Shown here: in pieces, positions 52,766 through 61,488 of the stretch | Position numbering within the stretch: position 1 is the first letter of the stretch | How the letters are laid out: each line of letters starts with the position of its first letter | Assembly: GCF_900637055.1 (NCBI RefSeq) | Contig: NZ_LR134338.1 | Location: forward strand, 4,429,001-4,493,000 | Length of the DNA stretch: 64,000 bases | Source: Brevibacillus brevis | GTDB lineage: Bacteria > Bacillota > Bacilli > Brevibacillales > Brevibacillaceae | Direction: 5' to 3' | The notes under the pieces: model-generated | Told to the model about the DNA's origin: nothing | Seen by the model: the letters and a program-made list of their open reading frames with translations, nothing else | The model's database searches: none | Position numbers and translations under genes: made by a program

Positions 52766-52795
52766 GTATGCACGATTCCGGGTTTACAAATACTA
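52766..52795 (+). promoter_or_regulatory. Possible SigG/SigF promoter of sspI
   Basis: GTATG (52766-52770), 18 bases, AATACTA (52789-52795), 42 bases before ATG 52837. Resembles the forespore -35 GNATR and -10 CATNNTA. Confidence 0.4.
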
Positions 52796-52836
52796 TGGCT
52801 TGAATTCATTCTCACAAGAGAGGTGCAACCAAGGTC

Positions 52837-53073
52837 ATGAACATTGCCTCACTCAATTTACGTCAAGCGATCATGTACAAAATGCAAGGCTCAGATCCAA
52901 ACGCAGTGGAAGAAACCATCAGTGACGCGATCTCAAGCGGTCAGGAGAAGACTCTCCCGGGTTTAGGCGTTTTGTTTGAAGTGCTATGGCAAAACAGCGA
53001 TGCCGCCTCTCGTCAGACGATGATCAATACCATTGCGGAGCACTTGCCTGAGCAAGCCGAAAAACCGATCTAG
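52837..53073 (+). CDS. sspI: Small acid-soluble spore protein SspI
   Basis: 78 residues. The segment G-Q-E-K-T-L-P-G-L-G-V-L-F-E-V-L-W is the family hallmark. Made in the forespore; its exact role in the spore is minor. In B. subtilis sspI is also beside ysgA and pheS. A forespore-type promoter may lie at 52766-52795. Confidence 0.92.
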   Translation: MNIASLNLRQAIMYKMQGSDPNAVEETISDAISSGQEKTLPGLGVLFEVLWQNSDAASRQTMINTIAEHLPEQAEKPI

Positions 53074-53113
53074 ACACATCGTTAAAAACAAAGCGTGAGA
53101 AAAACACCATTCA

Positions 53114-54259
53114 CTAAGGGAGAGGCTCTATGTCTCTCCCTTGTTCGTTGTTCCCATTTTGTCCTTTGATGATTTTATTGCGCACGAAATGGGTGATGGC
53201 AAGCAAGATGGGAACGAAGATGGTAACCATATATCCCATAACGGTCAGGTGACTTGTATATGAAAATAACTCCACGATATTTTGTGGTATTAATGTAAAG
53301 TAAAAAAGTGGCACCATCATCACCACCGCGCTGATTTGCTGAAAGCGAATGCCTTTGCGAAACCAGCGCCGCAGTGAAAAAATCGTCGCATAAAACATAT
53401 TCCCGATCGTCGTAAACACAGAAGCAACCCAGATCGCGAGAAACGCCGACTCAAATCGCTCCAAAAACCAGCCTGCCCTCTGTGTCACCTTGACCAGTTC
53501 AAGCGTAGGCCAAACCAGCCTCTGCAACTCTTCATAACCAAATACAGTGATGCCTGCAATGACAGAAAGCACATAAACGACAAGCGCAAAGCTCATGCCT
53601 GTCATACTTGCCAGCCCAAGCCTTGCACCTGGAATGGAGAAGGCAAAATAAACCATTAACAGCTCATATCCGGTATAAAGTGTATAGGTATCCATACCGG
53701 TTTTGACGACATCTGTCCACGATTCTACATGGAATGGCAATAAATTGTACCAATCTGCGTTCATAAGAGCGACAAGTGGAATCAAAAGAGACGGTAACAG
53801 GAGAAAAGGAATCAGCAGCTCATTTACCCTTGCCACAACTTCAATCTCATGACAACAAAGAAATACAACCAGCAATAGCAGTGTGACGATAATGGCCTCT
53901 AGCGGGGTATTCGGCAATACTGAGGTTACGACAACTTCCCCGAACAATCTGGCTGTTATTCCCGCATTGAAAAACTGATAGAGTATGAATAAAAACACAC
54001 AGATGGCACCTAAAACAGTACCAAATATCCGCGGCATAAATTCCACAAAGGTAAGACCTGGAAACTGGTTGCCTAAATACACAATAGCCGCCACTGCCAC
54101 GGATGCTATCAAACAGCCTGAAATAGGACCAATCCACCCCATTTGATGCAGAAGAACAGTAGACGTTCTCGGGATAGTGAGTAAGCCCACCCCAATCATC
54201 GAACTGATCATAATGCTCGTAAGTTGCCAGGTACCAAAATTTCGTTGTTGATTCTCCAC
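53114..54259 (-). CDS. Spore germination permease, GerB family (second copy in operon)
   Basis: 381 residues from GTG 54259, nine bases after AGGAGA. About ten membrane helices, of the amino-acid-permease-like GerAB/GerKB family (I-G-V-G-L-L-T-I-P-R). Such subunits bind the germinant. Its stop codons and tail overlap a 9-bp stem (53117-53125 with 53134-53142). It follows the GerC-type gene by 13 bp, so the operon has two B subunits. Confidence 0.88.
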   Translation of the reverse strand: MENQQRNFGTWQLTSIMISSMIGVGLLTIPRTSTVLLHQMGWIGPISGCLIASVAVAAIVYLGNQFPGLTFVEFMPRIFGTVLGAICVFLFILYQFFNAGITARLFGEVVVTSVLPNTPLEAIIVTLLLLVVFLCCHEIEVVARVNELLIPFLLLPSLLIPLVALMNADWYNLLPFHVESWTDVVKTGMDTYTLYTGYELLMVYFAFSIPGARLGLASMTGMSFALVVYVLSVIAGITVFGYEELQRLVWPTLELVKVTQRAGWFLERFESAFLAIWVASVFTTIGNMFYATIFSLRRWFRKGIRFQQISAVVMMVPLFYFTLIPQNIVELFSYTSHLTVMGYMVTIFVPILLAITHFVRNKIIKGQNGNNEQGRDIEPLP

Positions 54260-54272
54260 AGTGATCGCTCTC

Positions 54273-55439
54273 CTATTGCATTTCCATACCAAGGCGCCGC
54301 AGCTTAATGGTGTATTTAACGCGAACCGGAAAATCCCTGAAATCTTCCTTCCAGTTGTGCTTCTTCCAGTATTCATGGTAATGCTTTGCACGAAGGGTAA
54401 GACCTAGCTTCAAAATGTCGCTATTATACTGCTTTTGCAATTGGAGCAAGAGCTTTTTTGCGCGTTCTTCCATTTCTTTTTTGATAAGTGCCTGCATTTG
54501 AACGATGAATTGCTCTGGCGGGATTTTCAGGTCTTCTGTTAATTCGACGATATCCCCTTGAAGCTCGCAATGATAAGTAGCTGAAAAGGGCTTCGATCCT
54601 TTTGATTTTGTATTTCCCTGTTCTTGAATCATCAGCTTTTTTTTTACAAAGTGCGGACGGAAGCTCACATAACCGTTCTTGGTATTCGGCAACGGAATGA
54701 TAATGTCTCCACCTGGTTTTTCATTGCGCAGTTGGATCAATGCCCATGACTGTACGCGATTCAGTATCCCCACCATCTTGTGTCCACGAAACACAGCAAC
54801 CCCCTTCCAGCTCACCTCTTTTTTGGTGGCCTCTACATAATTAAGAAACGGCTCCATGGTTACATTGGAGGTCTGGTTGAAATAGTCACCCAACGTTTGG
54901 TCAGGGATTCTCCCTAATTTCATTCCATTCTCGATCAACCCCATCAAGAAGACGACCGGAATTTGCTCCAGCCCCGGCTTGATTTCCAGCAGAGTGGAGG
55001 CCTTGCCTTTTACGACGATCGGCCACAAAAGGCGCCGTATTTGGGGTTCACGGCGGAAACTGTCCATAATGTCTTGAATCCCCTCCTTGGCAATCTCCTC
55101 ACTCAAGGCGAGAACTCGCGTATGTCCAAGAAACAATCGTTGGTTCAATCGCATTTGCAGGTTGTTGGAAGCATCTGTTACCGTTCGTCCCGTGACGCTC
55201 ATGATTTTCACTGCATCCGCATTGCTTCCTCCCCCCTGCCCGCTGCTACCCGCGATTTTGATTGGAATCGGAATTTGGACGGTTATTTTATACAGATTTT
55301 TATCCTCTTCTGCACGATCGATCGCAATCGCCAATACCGATGCCCGCTCTTCCAATTCACGCCTGTCCCAACACCCTGTCAACAGGCACATACAGATGAA
55401 AAACAGAGTAAAGCTCCTCAGAGACTTACCCATCGACAT
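54273..55439 (-). CDS. Spore germination lipoprotein, GerC family
   Basis: 388 residues. The signal peptide ends in L-L-T-G-C-W-D-R-R-E-L, the lipobox and conserved start of Ger(x)C proteins. It should be anchored to the spore inner membrane. GGGAGG lies 6 bases before ATG 55439 (an ATG two codons later is also possible). It overlaps the end of the upstream GerB gene by 14 bp. Confidence 0.93.
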   Translation of the reverse strand: MSMGKSLRSFTLFFICMCLLTGCWDRRELEERASVLAIAIDRAEEDKNLYKITVQIPIPIKIAGSSGQGGGSNADAVKIMSVTGRTVTDASNNLQMRLNQRLFLGHTRVLALSEEIAKEGIQDIMDSFRREPQIRRLLWPIVVKGKASTLLEIKPGLEQIPVVFLMGLIENGMKLGRIPDQTLGDYFNQTSNVTMEPFLNYVEATKKEVSWKGVAVFRGHKMVGILNRVQSWALIQLRNEKPGGDIIIPLPNTKNGYVSFRPHFVKKKLMIQEQGNTKSKGSKPFSATYHCELQGDIVELTEDLKIPPEQFIVQMQALIKKEMEERAKKLLLQLQKQYNSDILKLGLTLRAKHYHEYWKKHNWKEDFRDFPVRVKYTIKLRRLGMEMQ

Positions 55440-56586
55440 TCTCTCCCTCCCGTTTGGACATCATGTCACGGATGAGTATGGCTATCCAGTAAACGACGGG
55501 GATGAGCAAATTGATGAATAAGCTGGACAACCCCAACAACGAAGCTACTTGAAATACCTCTGGGATGTTTTGCGGTATAAGGGAAAAGTAGAACAAAGGG
55601 ACGAGAAGGACTGCAGCCATGCCTCTTTGAAACCAAATTCCTTTTCGAAACAACTGTCTCAGTGAGTAAACGACAACGTAAAACGCATTTGCTACCGTAG
55701 TGAAAACAGCCGAAACCCACACGGCCAAAAAGGCTGACTCCAACCGTTCCAAGATAAATCCAGGCACCTGCGTCGTCTTGACCAATTCAAGCGTCGGCCA
55801 CGTCACCCTTTGAAGTTCTTCGTATCCGAATACTGAGATACCAGCGACAACAATTAACATGTAGAGCAATGCGGCAATTAAAAGACTGTAAAATCCTGCC
55901 AACTCCTTGTTCGTGTTTTTCTGTGCGTAGGCGAAAAAGACGAACATAATTTCAAACCCGGAATAAGAATAAATCCCTTCGTATACCCCCTCCGCCATCG
56001 AACGAATCGACACATGAGTAATTGGCAGGAGATTCCCAAATTCCGCTTTTTGGAACGACGCAAGCGCGATGAATAACAGCGGCAAGATAATAAAGGGAAA
56101 CAATAGCTCGTTCACGCGGGCGACCACTTCTACCTCATGCATGCACAAAAAGAAAACGAGCAAAAACATCGTCAGCAGCATTACTTCCAGCGGAGTCTGC
56201 AAAAGAACGGACGTCACAACCACTTCGCCAAAAACGCGAGAAACGACTGCCGTGGAAAAATACAGGTATACCAGATAGATACTAATCCAAGGAAGGCTGA
56301 ATACTTTGCCCACCCAAGGACGACTGGCCGAGCCCCATACCTTGTGACTATATTCAATGAATGTTTCCCCCGGGTATCGCTTGCTCAATTTGACGATTAA
56401 CCACAAGGAAACAAATGCACCTGCTGAGCCAATCAGAGGTGCGATCCAGCCTGCCTCGAATAATTTGGAGCTGGTGGTACGAGGAAGGGTCAAAACGCCG
56501 ACACCGATCAAGGTACTTGTCATGAGACAAATTTGCTGCCACATCGATAGAGTTTGGTGCCAGCTGTGCCCCTCGTTCCGGCTCAT
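55426..56586 (-). CDS. Spore germination permease, GerB family (first copy in operon)
   Basis: 386 residues, about ten membrane helices. N-terminal helix with I-G-V-G-V-L-T-L-P-R matches the GerB family and the paralogue at 53114. AGGAGG precedes ATG 56586; the ATGA overlaps the stop of the GerA gene. Recent duplication is unlikely because the two B proteins share only patches of sequence. Confidence 0.9.
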   Translation of the reverse strand: MSRNEGHSWHQTLSMWQQICLMTSTLIGVGVLTLPRTTSSKLFEAGWIAPLIGSAGAFVSLWLIVKLSKRYPGETFIEYSHKVWGSASRPWVGKVFSLPWISIYLVYLYFSTAVVSRVFGEVVVTSVLLQTPLEVMLLTMFLLVFFLCMHEVEVVARVNELLFPFIILPLLFIALASFQKAEFGNLLPITHVSIRSMAEGVYEGIYSYSGFEIMFVFFAYAQKNTNKELAGFYSLLIAALLYMLIVVAGISVFGYEELQRVTWPTLELVKTTQVPGFILERLESAFLAVWVSAVFTTVANAFYVVVYSLRQLFRKGIWFQRGMAAVLLVPLFYFSLIPQNIPEVFQVASLLGLSSLFINLLIPVVYWIAILIRDMMSKREGENVDG

Positions 56587-58121
56587 TTCCGGTTATCCTC
56601 CTCTCTCATTCGCGTTTTATCTTGAACGTGAAACATCATCGGTCTTGTTTTCATAAGATGATGAGGAGCCCGTATGAACAAGTCCTTCATTCCCGTCAGG
56701 TTGATCGGACTAAGTGGGGACATATAGGGTACTCCAAACGATTTCAGGGAAGACAAATGAATGAGGATGACGATCAAAAACAGCATAATACCGTAAAGAC
56801 CAAACATCCCCGCCAAGAACATAACCGGAAAGCGGAGCATGCGAATGGCAATGGCTGCACTGTAGCTAGGTGAAGCGAACGAACCTATTGTTGTAACAGC
56901 CACGATGATCACCATAACAGGACTGACAAGCCCAGCTGTTACCGCTGCTTCCCCTACGACGAGTGCCCCAACAATCCCGATCGTAGGACCTATTGGCCCC
57001 GGCAGCCTGACGCTTGCTTCCCGCAAAATCTCGATGGCTAACTCCATAAACAAGGCTTCGATTAAAGAAGGGAAGGGTACGGTAGATCGTCCTGCCGCCA
57101 TCGCAATGACCAGCCGAGAAGGGATCATCTCCGGATGGAACGAGCTAAAAGCGATATAGAGAGACGGGAGCAGCAAGGCGATGCTGATACTGATAATCCG
57201 AATAAAACGGATCAAGGTCGCGATGTAAAATCGCTCGTAATAATCCTCTGGACTCTGATAAAACTGCGAAAATACAGCCGGAGCAATCAAACCGAACGGC
57301 GTACCGTCTACCAGAATGCCTACTTTTCCTTCCAATAGATTGGCCACCACTTTGTCGGGACGTTCTGTATTTTGAATCTGCGGGAATGGGGACCATCTGC
57401 GATCCTGGATCATTTGTTCGATATACCCGCTTTCCAGTACAGAATCCACATGAACACTCTCTATTCGCGCAATCACTTCCTCCACCATCGGGGGATACGC
57501 AATGCCGTCGATGTACATGACGTATATGTCAGTCTGCGTTCGTTCACCGACAACCATATGACGCACTCTGAGATTGGGGTCCTTCAAGCGGAAGCGGATC
57601 AGCGCTGCATTCACGCACAACGTCTCACAAAAACCATCGCGTGGCCCTCGTACGACTGATTCCGTCTGAGGCTCTTCCACTGAACGTCTGTCCCAACCTC
57701 TCGTGTTATTCAAGTAAGCGTTTTGACACCCATCGATGATCAGTACCGCACATCCAGACAAAATATTTCGGACGATCTGCCTCAATTTGTCTGTCAAATC
57801 CAGCTCATTTGTCGCCGGATCATGATAGGTGATATCGGGAGTCGTCATATAGCGAATAATAAAATCACTGATGACATTGCGATCCACCATGCCATCTATA
57901 AAAACGATAGCGGCTTGAGCCTTCGACTTTGTTTGAAAACGACGCACGACGAGATCGTCACACTTTCCGAACTGCGCTTCAATCAATTGAATGTTTTCTT
58001 CCACATTGGTCGTGAGTGTGACATCCGAGACGCTTTCCATGCTCTTGTTGGTGTATTGCTCCAACGCTTTTGACTGAAGGGCTTCTTTTCTTTTTTGCCA
58101 TGCTTGAAAAAACTGGCTCAT
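56583..58121 (-). CDS. Spore germination protein, GerA family
   Basis: 512 residues from ATG 58121, behind AAGGGTGAG; the longer frame runs into the promoter region. A cytoplasmic N-terminal domain (about 30-280) is followed by four or five membrane helices, with the family segment P-S-R-L-V-I-A-M-A-A-G-R and P-F-P-S-L-I-E-A-L-F-M-E. The A subunit oligomerises to form the germinant receptor core and ion path. First gene of A-B-C-B. Confidence 0.93.
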   Translation of the reverse strand: MSQFFQAWQKRKEALQSKALEQYTNKSMESVSDVTLTTNVEENIQLIEAQFGKCDDLVVRRFQTKSKAQAAIVFIDGMVDRNVISDFIIRYMTTPDITYHDPATNELDLTDKLRQIVRNILSGCAVLIIDGCQNAYLNNTRGWDRRSVEEPQTESVVRGPRDGFCETLCVNAALIRFRLKDPNLRVRHMVVGERTQTDIYVMYIDGIAYPPMVEEVIARIESVHVDSVLESGYIEQMIQDRRWSPFPQIQNTERPDKVVANLLEGKVGILVDGTPFGLIAPAVFSQFYQSPEDYYERFYIATLIRFIRIISISIALLLPSLYIAFSSFHPEMIPSRLVIAMAAGRSTVPFPSLIEALFMELAIEILREASVRLPGPIGPTIGIVGALVVGEAAVTAGLVSPVMVIIVAVTTIGSFASPSYSAAIAIRMLRFPVMFLAGMFGLYGIMLFLIVILIHLSSLKSFGVPYMSPLSPINLTGMKDLFIRAPHHLMKTRPMMFHVQDKTRMREEDNRK

Positions 58122-58165
58122 CCTGCTCACCCTTCCATGGAATGTAGCCTGCCTACAGGTACGGA

Positions 58166-58172
58166 TAGTGTG
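58166..58172 (-). promoter_or_regulatory. Possible forespore -10 element of the germination operon
   Basis: Minus-strand CACACTA resembles the SigG -10 CATNNTA, 45 bases before the GerA start. The -35 is weak (GGATT 17 bases upstream). Confidence 0.3.
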
Positions 58173-58192
58173 CCCAATAATGGAAAGGAAAT

Positions 58193-58229
58193 CCGCAAAA
58201 GAAAAACAGGTCCAACCAAAGTCGGACCT
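58193..58229 (-). terminator. Terminator of kynU
   Basis: AACAGGTCCGA pairs with TTGGACCTGTT with one mismatch, then TTTCTTTT on the minus strand, immediately after the kynureninase stop. Confidence 0.88.
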
Positions 58230-58230
58230 G

Positions 58231-59511
58231 TTAAGCAACTACCTCGCGCTTGTTTTCAAATTTCTCGTAGCTCTTCTCTTGCATAATCGTCTTTAAGATC
58301 TGGACACTTTCCCAAACCTCTGTATAAGTTGTATAGAAAGCAACCGGAGCTAACCGGATGATGTTTGGTGCACGGAAGTCAGGAATAATACCCGCTTCCT
58401 TCAAGGCCTTGCATATCCGTATGGCCTCATCGTGCTCAAGACTGACATGCCCACCTCGGCGCTCATCCTGCTGTGGGTTCGCAATGGTAAAGCCCATGTC
58501 TGCCAGCTCCACCTCGATCAAATCCATCATGAACCGCGTTAAGCCGAGCGACTTGGTACGAAGCTTTTCCACAGACACTTCCTGGAACATTTCCAAGGAA
58601 CCAAGCAGTGGGGCGAGACTCAGCATATGTGGGGTACCAATCTGGTAGGCGCCCGCATTTTCGCATGCATCCAGCGTATGTTCCATGTCAAATTGCTTAT
58701 CCTTTTTCGAACTGAACCATCCCGCCAATCCCGGAGCCCTGCCAAAATGCTTGCGGTTGACATAGAGGCTGCCTACACTTCCGGGCCCTGCATTTACGTA
58801 TTTGTAGTTGCACCAGTATGCAAAATCCACTCCCCATTTGCTGAAGGAATGCGGGATCGCTCCTACAGAGTGACACCCGTCAAAACCAATCAGAATGCCT
58901 CTCTCATGTGCAGCTGCTGTCAACCGTTCGATATCGAGCAGCTGGCCACTGCGATACAGGACCGTCGGAAGGACTACCAGTGCTACTTCATCCGTCATCG
59001 CATCGATTATATCCTCTTCTTCAATCAGGCGGCCATCTCTTGACGCTACCCGAACCAAATGCTCTTCCGGGTCCAGTCCATGGAGCTTCATTTGACTCTG
59101 GAGTGCGTATATATCGGTAGGGAAATCCAGCTCGGTCGCAATCACCTTCGTCCTCTTTCCAACCGGATGATAGAAGGTAGCTGCCAGCTGATGGAGGTTG
59201 ATCGTCGTAGACCCCGTTACGATCACTTCCTCGGGGCTTGCCCCTACAAGTGCTGCGCTCATCTCTCCCAATTTCTCCGAGAAGAAAAACCACGGATGGT
59301 TACCCGTTGTCCAGCCTTCCACACCCAGCTCCTTCCAAGACTGCATCATGTCCAGTACGCTCTTTTCCGCTCTTTTTGACATGAGCCCAAGCGAGTTGCC
59401 ATCCAAATACAGGCTCGGAAGCAGATAAAACTCTTCGCGATAGCTCGCGAGTTCGTCCTGTGCATCCAATTGCTGTGCGTACGCTTTCGTTAGGGGGCTT
59501 GATTGAGACAT
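58231..59511 (-). CDS. kynU: Kynureninase
   Basis: 426 residues. PLP enzyme that cuts L-kynurenine to anthranilate and alanine in tryptophan breakdown. N-Y-K-Y-V-N-A-G-P-G holds Lys237, the PLP lysine; D-G-C-H-S-V-G-A-I-P precedes it and G-N-S-L-G-L near residue 38 is typical. GAGGAGG precedes ATG 59511. No other kyn gene (kynA, kynB) is nearby, which is unusual. Confidence 0.93.
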   Translation of the reverse strand: MSQSSPLTKAYAQQLDAQDELASYREEFYLLPSLYLDGNSLGLMSKRAEKSVLDMMQSWKELGVEGWTTGNHPWFFFSEKLGEMSAALVGASPEEVIVTGSTTINLHQLAATFYHPVGKRTKVIATELDFPTDIYALQSQMKLHGLDPEEHLVRVASRDGRLIEEEDIIDAMTDEVALVVLPTVLYRSGQLLDIERLTAAAHERGILIGFDGCHSVGAIPHSFSKWGVDFAYWCNYKYVNAGPGSVGSLYVNRKHFGRAPGLAGWFSSKKDKQFDMEHTLDACENAGAYQIGTPHMLSLAPLLGSLEMFQEVSVEKLRTKSLGLTRFMMDLIEVELADMGFTIANPQQDERRGGHVSLEHDEAIRICKALKEAGIIPDFRAPNIIRLAPVAFYTTYTEVWESVQILKTIMQEKSYEKFENKREVVA

Positions 59512-59587
59512 AGCTACCTCCTCAGCTTGTTCTATCGTTTCCTCCTATTATAGGCTGAATTTTCAAACAAGAGAATCATATTTACAA

Positions 59588-59624
59588 AAAGAAAATCTCG
59601 TGCCATCTACGACACGAGATTTTT
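59588..59624 (-). terminator. Terminator overlapping the DUF1294 stop
   Basis: AAAATCTCGTG and CACGAGATTTT pair perfectly, then TTTC-T runs on the minus strand. The TAG stop at 59609-59607 lies in the loop. Confidence 0.85.
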
Positions 59625-59990
59625 ATCCAAGTATAGCTGCGTTAACCAAATGACTAGCAAGATTTGCGCGATGCAAAAGAGCGGGAGCAGGATGAGAAAA
59701 GACATATGCTTGGTCTTATGCCGTTGAATGAGCATACCCTCAAGCGCACCGATCCCTCCTCCTAAAAATGCGACCAACAAAAGACTCAGTTCCGGAACCC
59801 GAAAACCTTTTTCTTTCGCCAGACGCTTGTCTGTCTGCATCAGGTAATAAGCATAGCCATTCAGCAGCAAAGCTCCTGCCGCCAGCACCCAGATATTCGA
59901 ATTGAAGTATCCTGCCAAGAGGAGGACCCAGCTTATGACGAGCACCAGCACGAAATTGCGGCGGTGGGCAGCTAATTGTTGATGGTACAT
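59607..59990 (-). CDS. DUF1294 membrane protein
   Basis: 127 residues. Four membrane helices with the DUF1294 block M-Q-T-D-K-R-L-A-K-E-K, R-V-P-E and G-A-L-E-G-M-L-I-Q-R-H-K-T-K-H. Function unknown; the family is common in Firmicutes, sometimes fused to cold-shock domains. It starts 4 bp after the DedA stop, so the two are cotranscribed. Confidence 0.88.
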   Translation of the reverse strand: MYHQQLAAHRRNFVLVLVISWVLLLAGYFNSNIWVLAAGALLLNGYAYYLMQTDKRLAKEKGFRVPELSLLLVAFLGGGIGALEGMLIQRHKTKHMSFLILLPLFCIAQILLVIWLTQLYLDKNLVS

Positions 59991-59993
59991 TTC

Positions 59994-60611
59994 TTATTCT
60001 CCTTTTGCCCGATATGCCCGATTTGCCATAAACTGCTTGCGTACGAAGAATACCACAGCCAATACAACCACGATCACCAGCAAAGCGTAGAAACCGTATT
60101 TGCGGATGACTTCGATAATGGCTTCCACATTATTACCGAATACATAGCCGAGAAAATAAAAGCCGATGGTCCAAACCAATCCGATCGGATAAGACAGCAT
60201 CGCATAACGACGAAACGTCATACCGCCAAGCCCGACCAAATAAGGTACGACATGACGGACAACCGGAAATAAGTAGCTGATGCAAAGAGCAGCAGTACCA
60301 TACTTCTCCAGCAAGCCCGTTGATCGATTCACGGCATTCCTCGTTTTCTCGGTTTTGCACAGCCATTGCAATATCGGTTTCCCAAAGTACTTTCCAAGTA
60401 AAAAGCCAATCGTCAATCCGGAGGCAACCCCTAAATACCCCGCTAAAAAAGAATACCAAGGGTTTAAAACGCCGATGGAGGCAAGAAATCCTCCTGTAGC
60501 GACAACCAGCTCATCGGGAATCGGCAAACCGACAATCCCTAGCCAAAGCAGGAAAAAAATCGCTACGTAGCCGTATTGCTCTATGATTGACATCAGCAGG
60601 TCGACTTCCAT
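59994..60611 (-). CDS. DedA-family membrane protein
   Basis: 205 residues from ATG 60611 behind GGGG. The SNARE-associated/DedA domain shows G-L-P-I-P-D-E-L, F-x-G-K-Y-F-G-K and a conserved R near the V-R-H-V-V-P-Y helix. DedA/UPF0126-like proteins move phospholipids such as undecaprenyl phosphate; that would suit the wall-polymer genes but is inference. Confidence 0.9.
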   Translation of the reverse strand: MEVDLLMSIIEQYGYVAIFFLLWLGIVGLPIPDELVVATGGFLASIGVLNPWYSFLAGYLGVASGLTIGFLLGKYFGKPILQWLCKTEKTRNAVNRSTGLLEKYGTAALCISYLFPVVRHVVPYLVGLGGMTFRRYAMLSYPIGLVWTIGFYFLGYVFGNNVEAIIEVIRKYGFYALLVIVVVLAVVFFVRKQFMANRAYRAKGE

Positions 60612-60781
60612 GAGGCAAAATCCCCTATCTTGCCACAGTGCGGTCATTTCTTGACATACTAGCAGCTATGGCATCGCACGATATCTGACTCTATGTATTA
60701 CGTATGAATCTCAAAAAAGGTACTTGTTTATTTTGCAATAGATGCACGTATTTTATCAACCACAGATACACCAGGACTCTA
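60612..60781. other. Gap between DedA and AlkD genes
   Basis: 170 bp, AT-rich in its second half. No hairpin, palindrome or good promoter was found. Confidence 0.4.
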
Positions 60782-61450
60782 TCATGATAGATGTTTGAGC
60801 GCTTCACGTCTGGACAGGCTCGCGATTGGAGTCGCTTCTACAAATTCACGCACGGCGTTGGGATTTGTTTTCGCATACTCTCTCAACGCCCAGCCGATTG
60901 CCTTCTGAATAAAAAACTCTTTGGAATCCGCGCATCTTTCCACCAAGGAAAAAAGCAGCCGCTGATCTGTCTTGTCCTTGTACGACAACTGAAATAAAAT
61001 CGCCGTTCGTTGCAGCCACATGTTTGCTCCATCCATCCAGGCTGTCGTATTCGGCTCGATCAGTTCGGGATGCAAGGCAAACAATTTGCCTGTTGCATGG
61101 GAAGCCAAATAATCCACGGTATCCCACCACGATTTTGTCGTGATAAGTTCAACAACGAACGGGAGATGGTCAGGGGTGAGACGCTTTTTGGACTTCTCGA
61201 GTACGTCAAGCGCTACATACTGGTACTCTCGCGCTGGCAAAGCCCACAAGGAACGAACGACCTGCTCCCAATTTTCGGGAGCGCCATAATCACGAAAGAT
61301 TTGTTTGGTCAGTTCTTTGCGCTGCGGCGATTTTATTCCCAGAAAAGGAAAATGATTTTTCATGTACTGCGCCATGGGGCCAGCCACAATTGAATCGCCA
61401 TGTGTACGCAACAGTCCCTCGACAGCCCCCGTATACTCGCTTGCGTTCAT
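60782..61450 (-). CDS. AlkD-type DNA alkylation repair protein
   Basis: 222 residues, all helical HEAT repeats. K-S-W-W-D-T-V-D and F-F-I-Q-K-A-I-G-W-A-L-R-E match the DNA-cleft motifs of AlkD glycosylases, which remove bulky or charged alkylated bases without flipping them. ATG 61450 follows GGAGT-type bases. It lies 38 bp after the radical SAM gene. Confidence 0.9.
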   Translation of the reverse strand: MNASEYTGAVEGLLRTHGDSIVAGPMAQYMKNHFPFLGIKSPQRKELTKQIFRDYGAPENWEQVVRSLWALPAREYQYVALDVLEKSKKRLTPDHLPFVVELITTKSWWDTVDYLASHATGKLFALHPELIEPNTTAWMDGANMWLQRTAILFQLSYKDKTDQRLLFSLVERCADSKEFFIQKAIGWALREYAKTNPNAVREFVEATPIASLSRREALKHLS

Positions 61451-61488
61451 CTGCGTCTACTCCCCCAACTCCTCTGATATCTGGTGGT

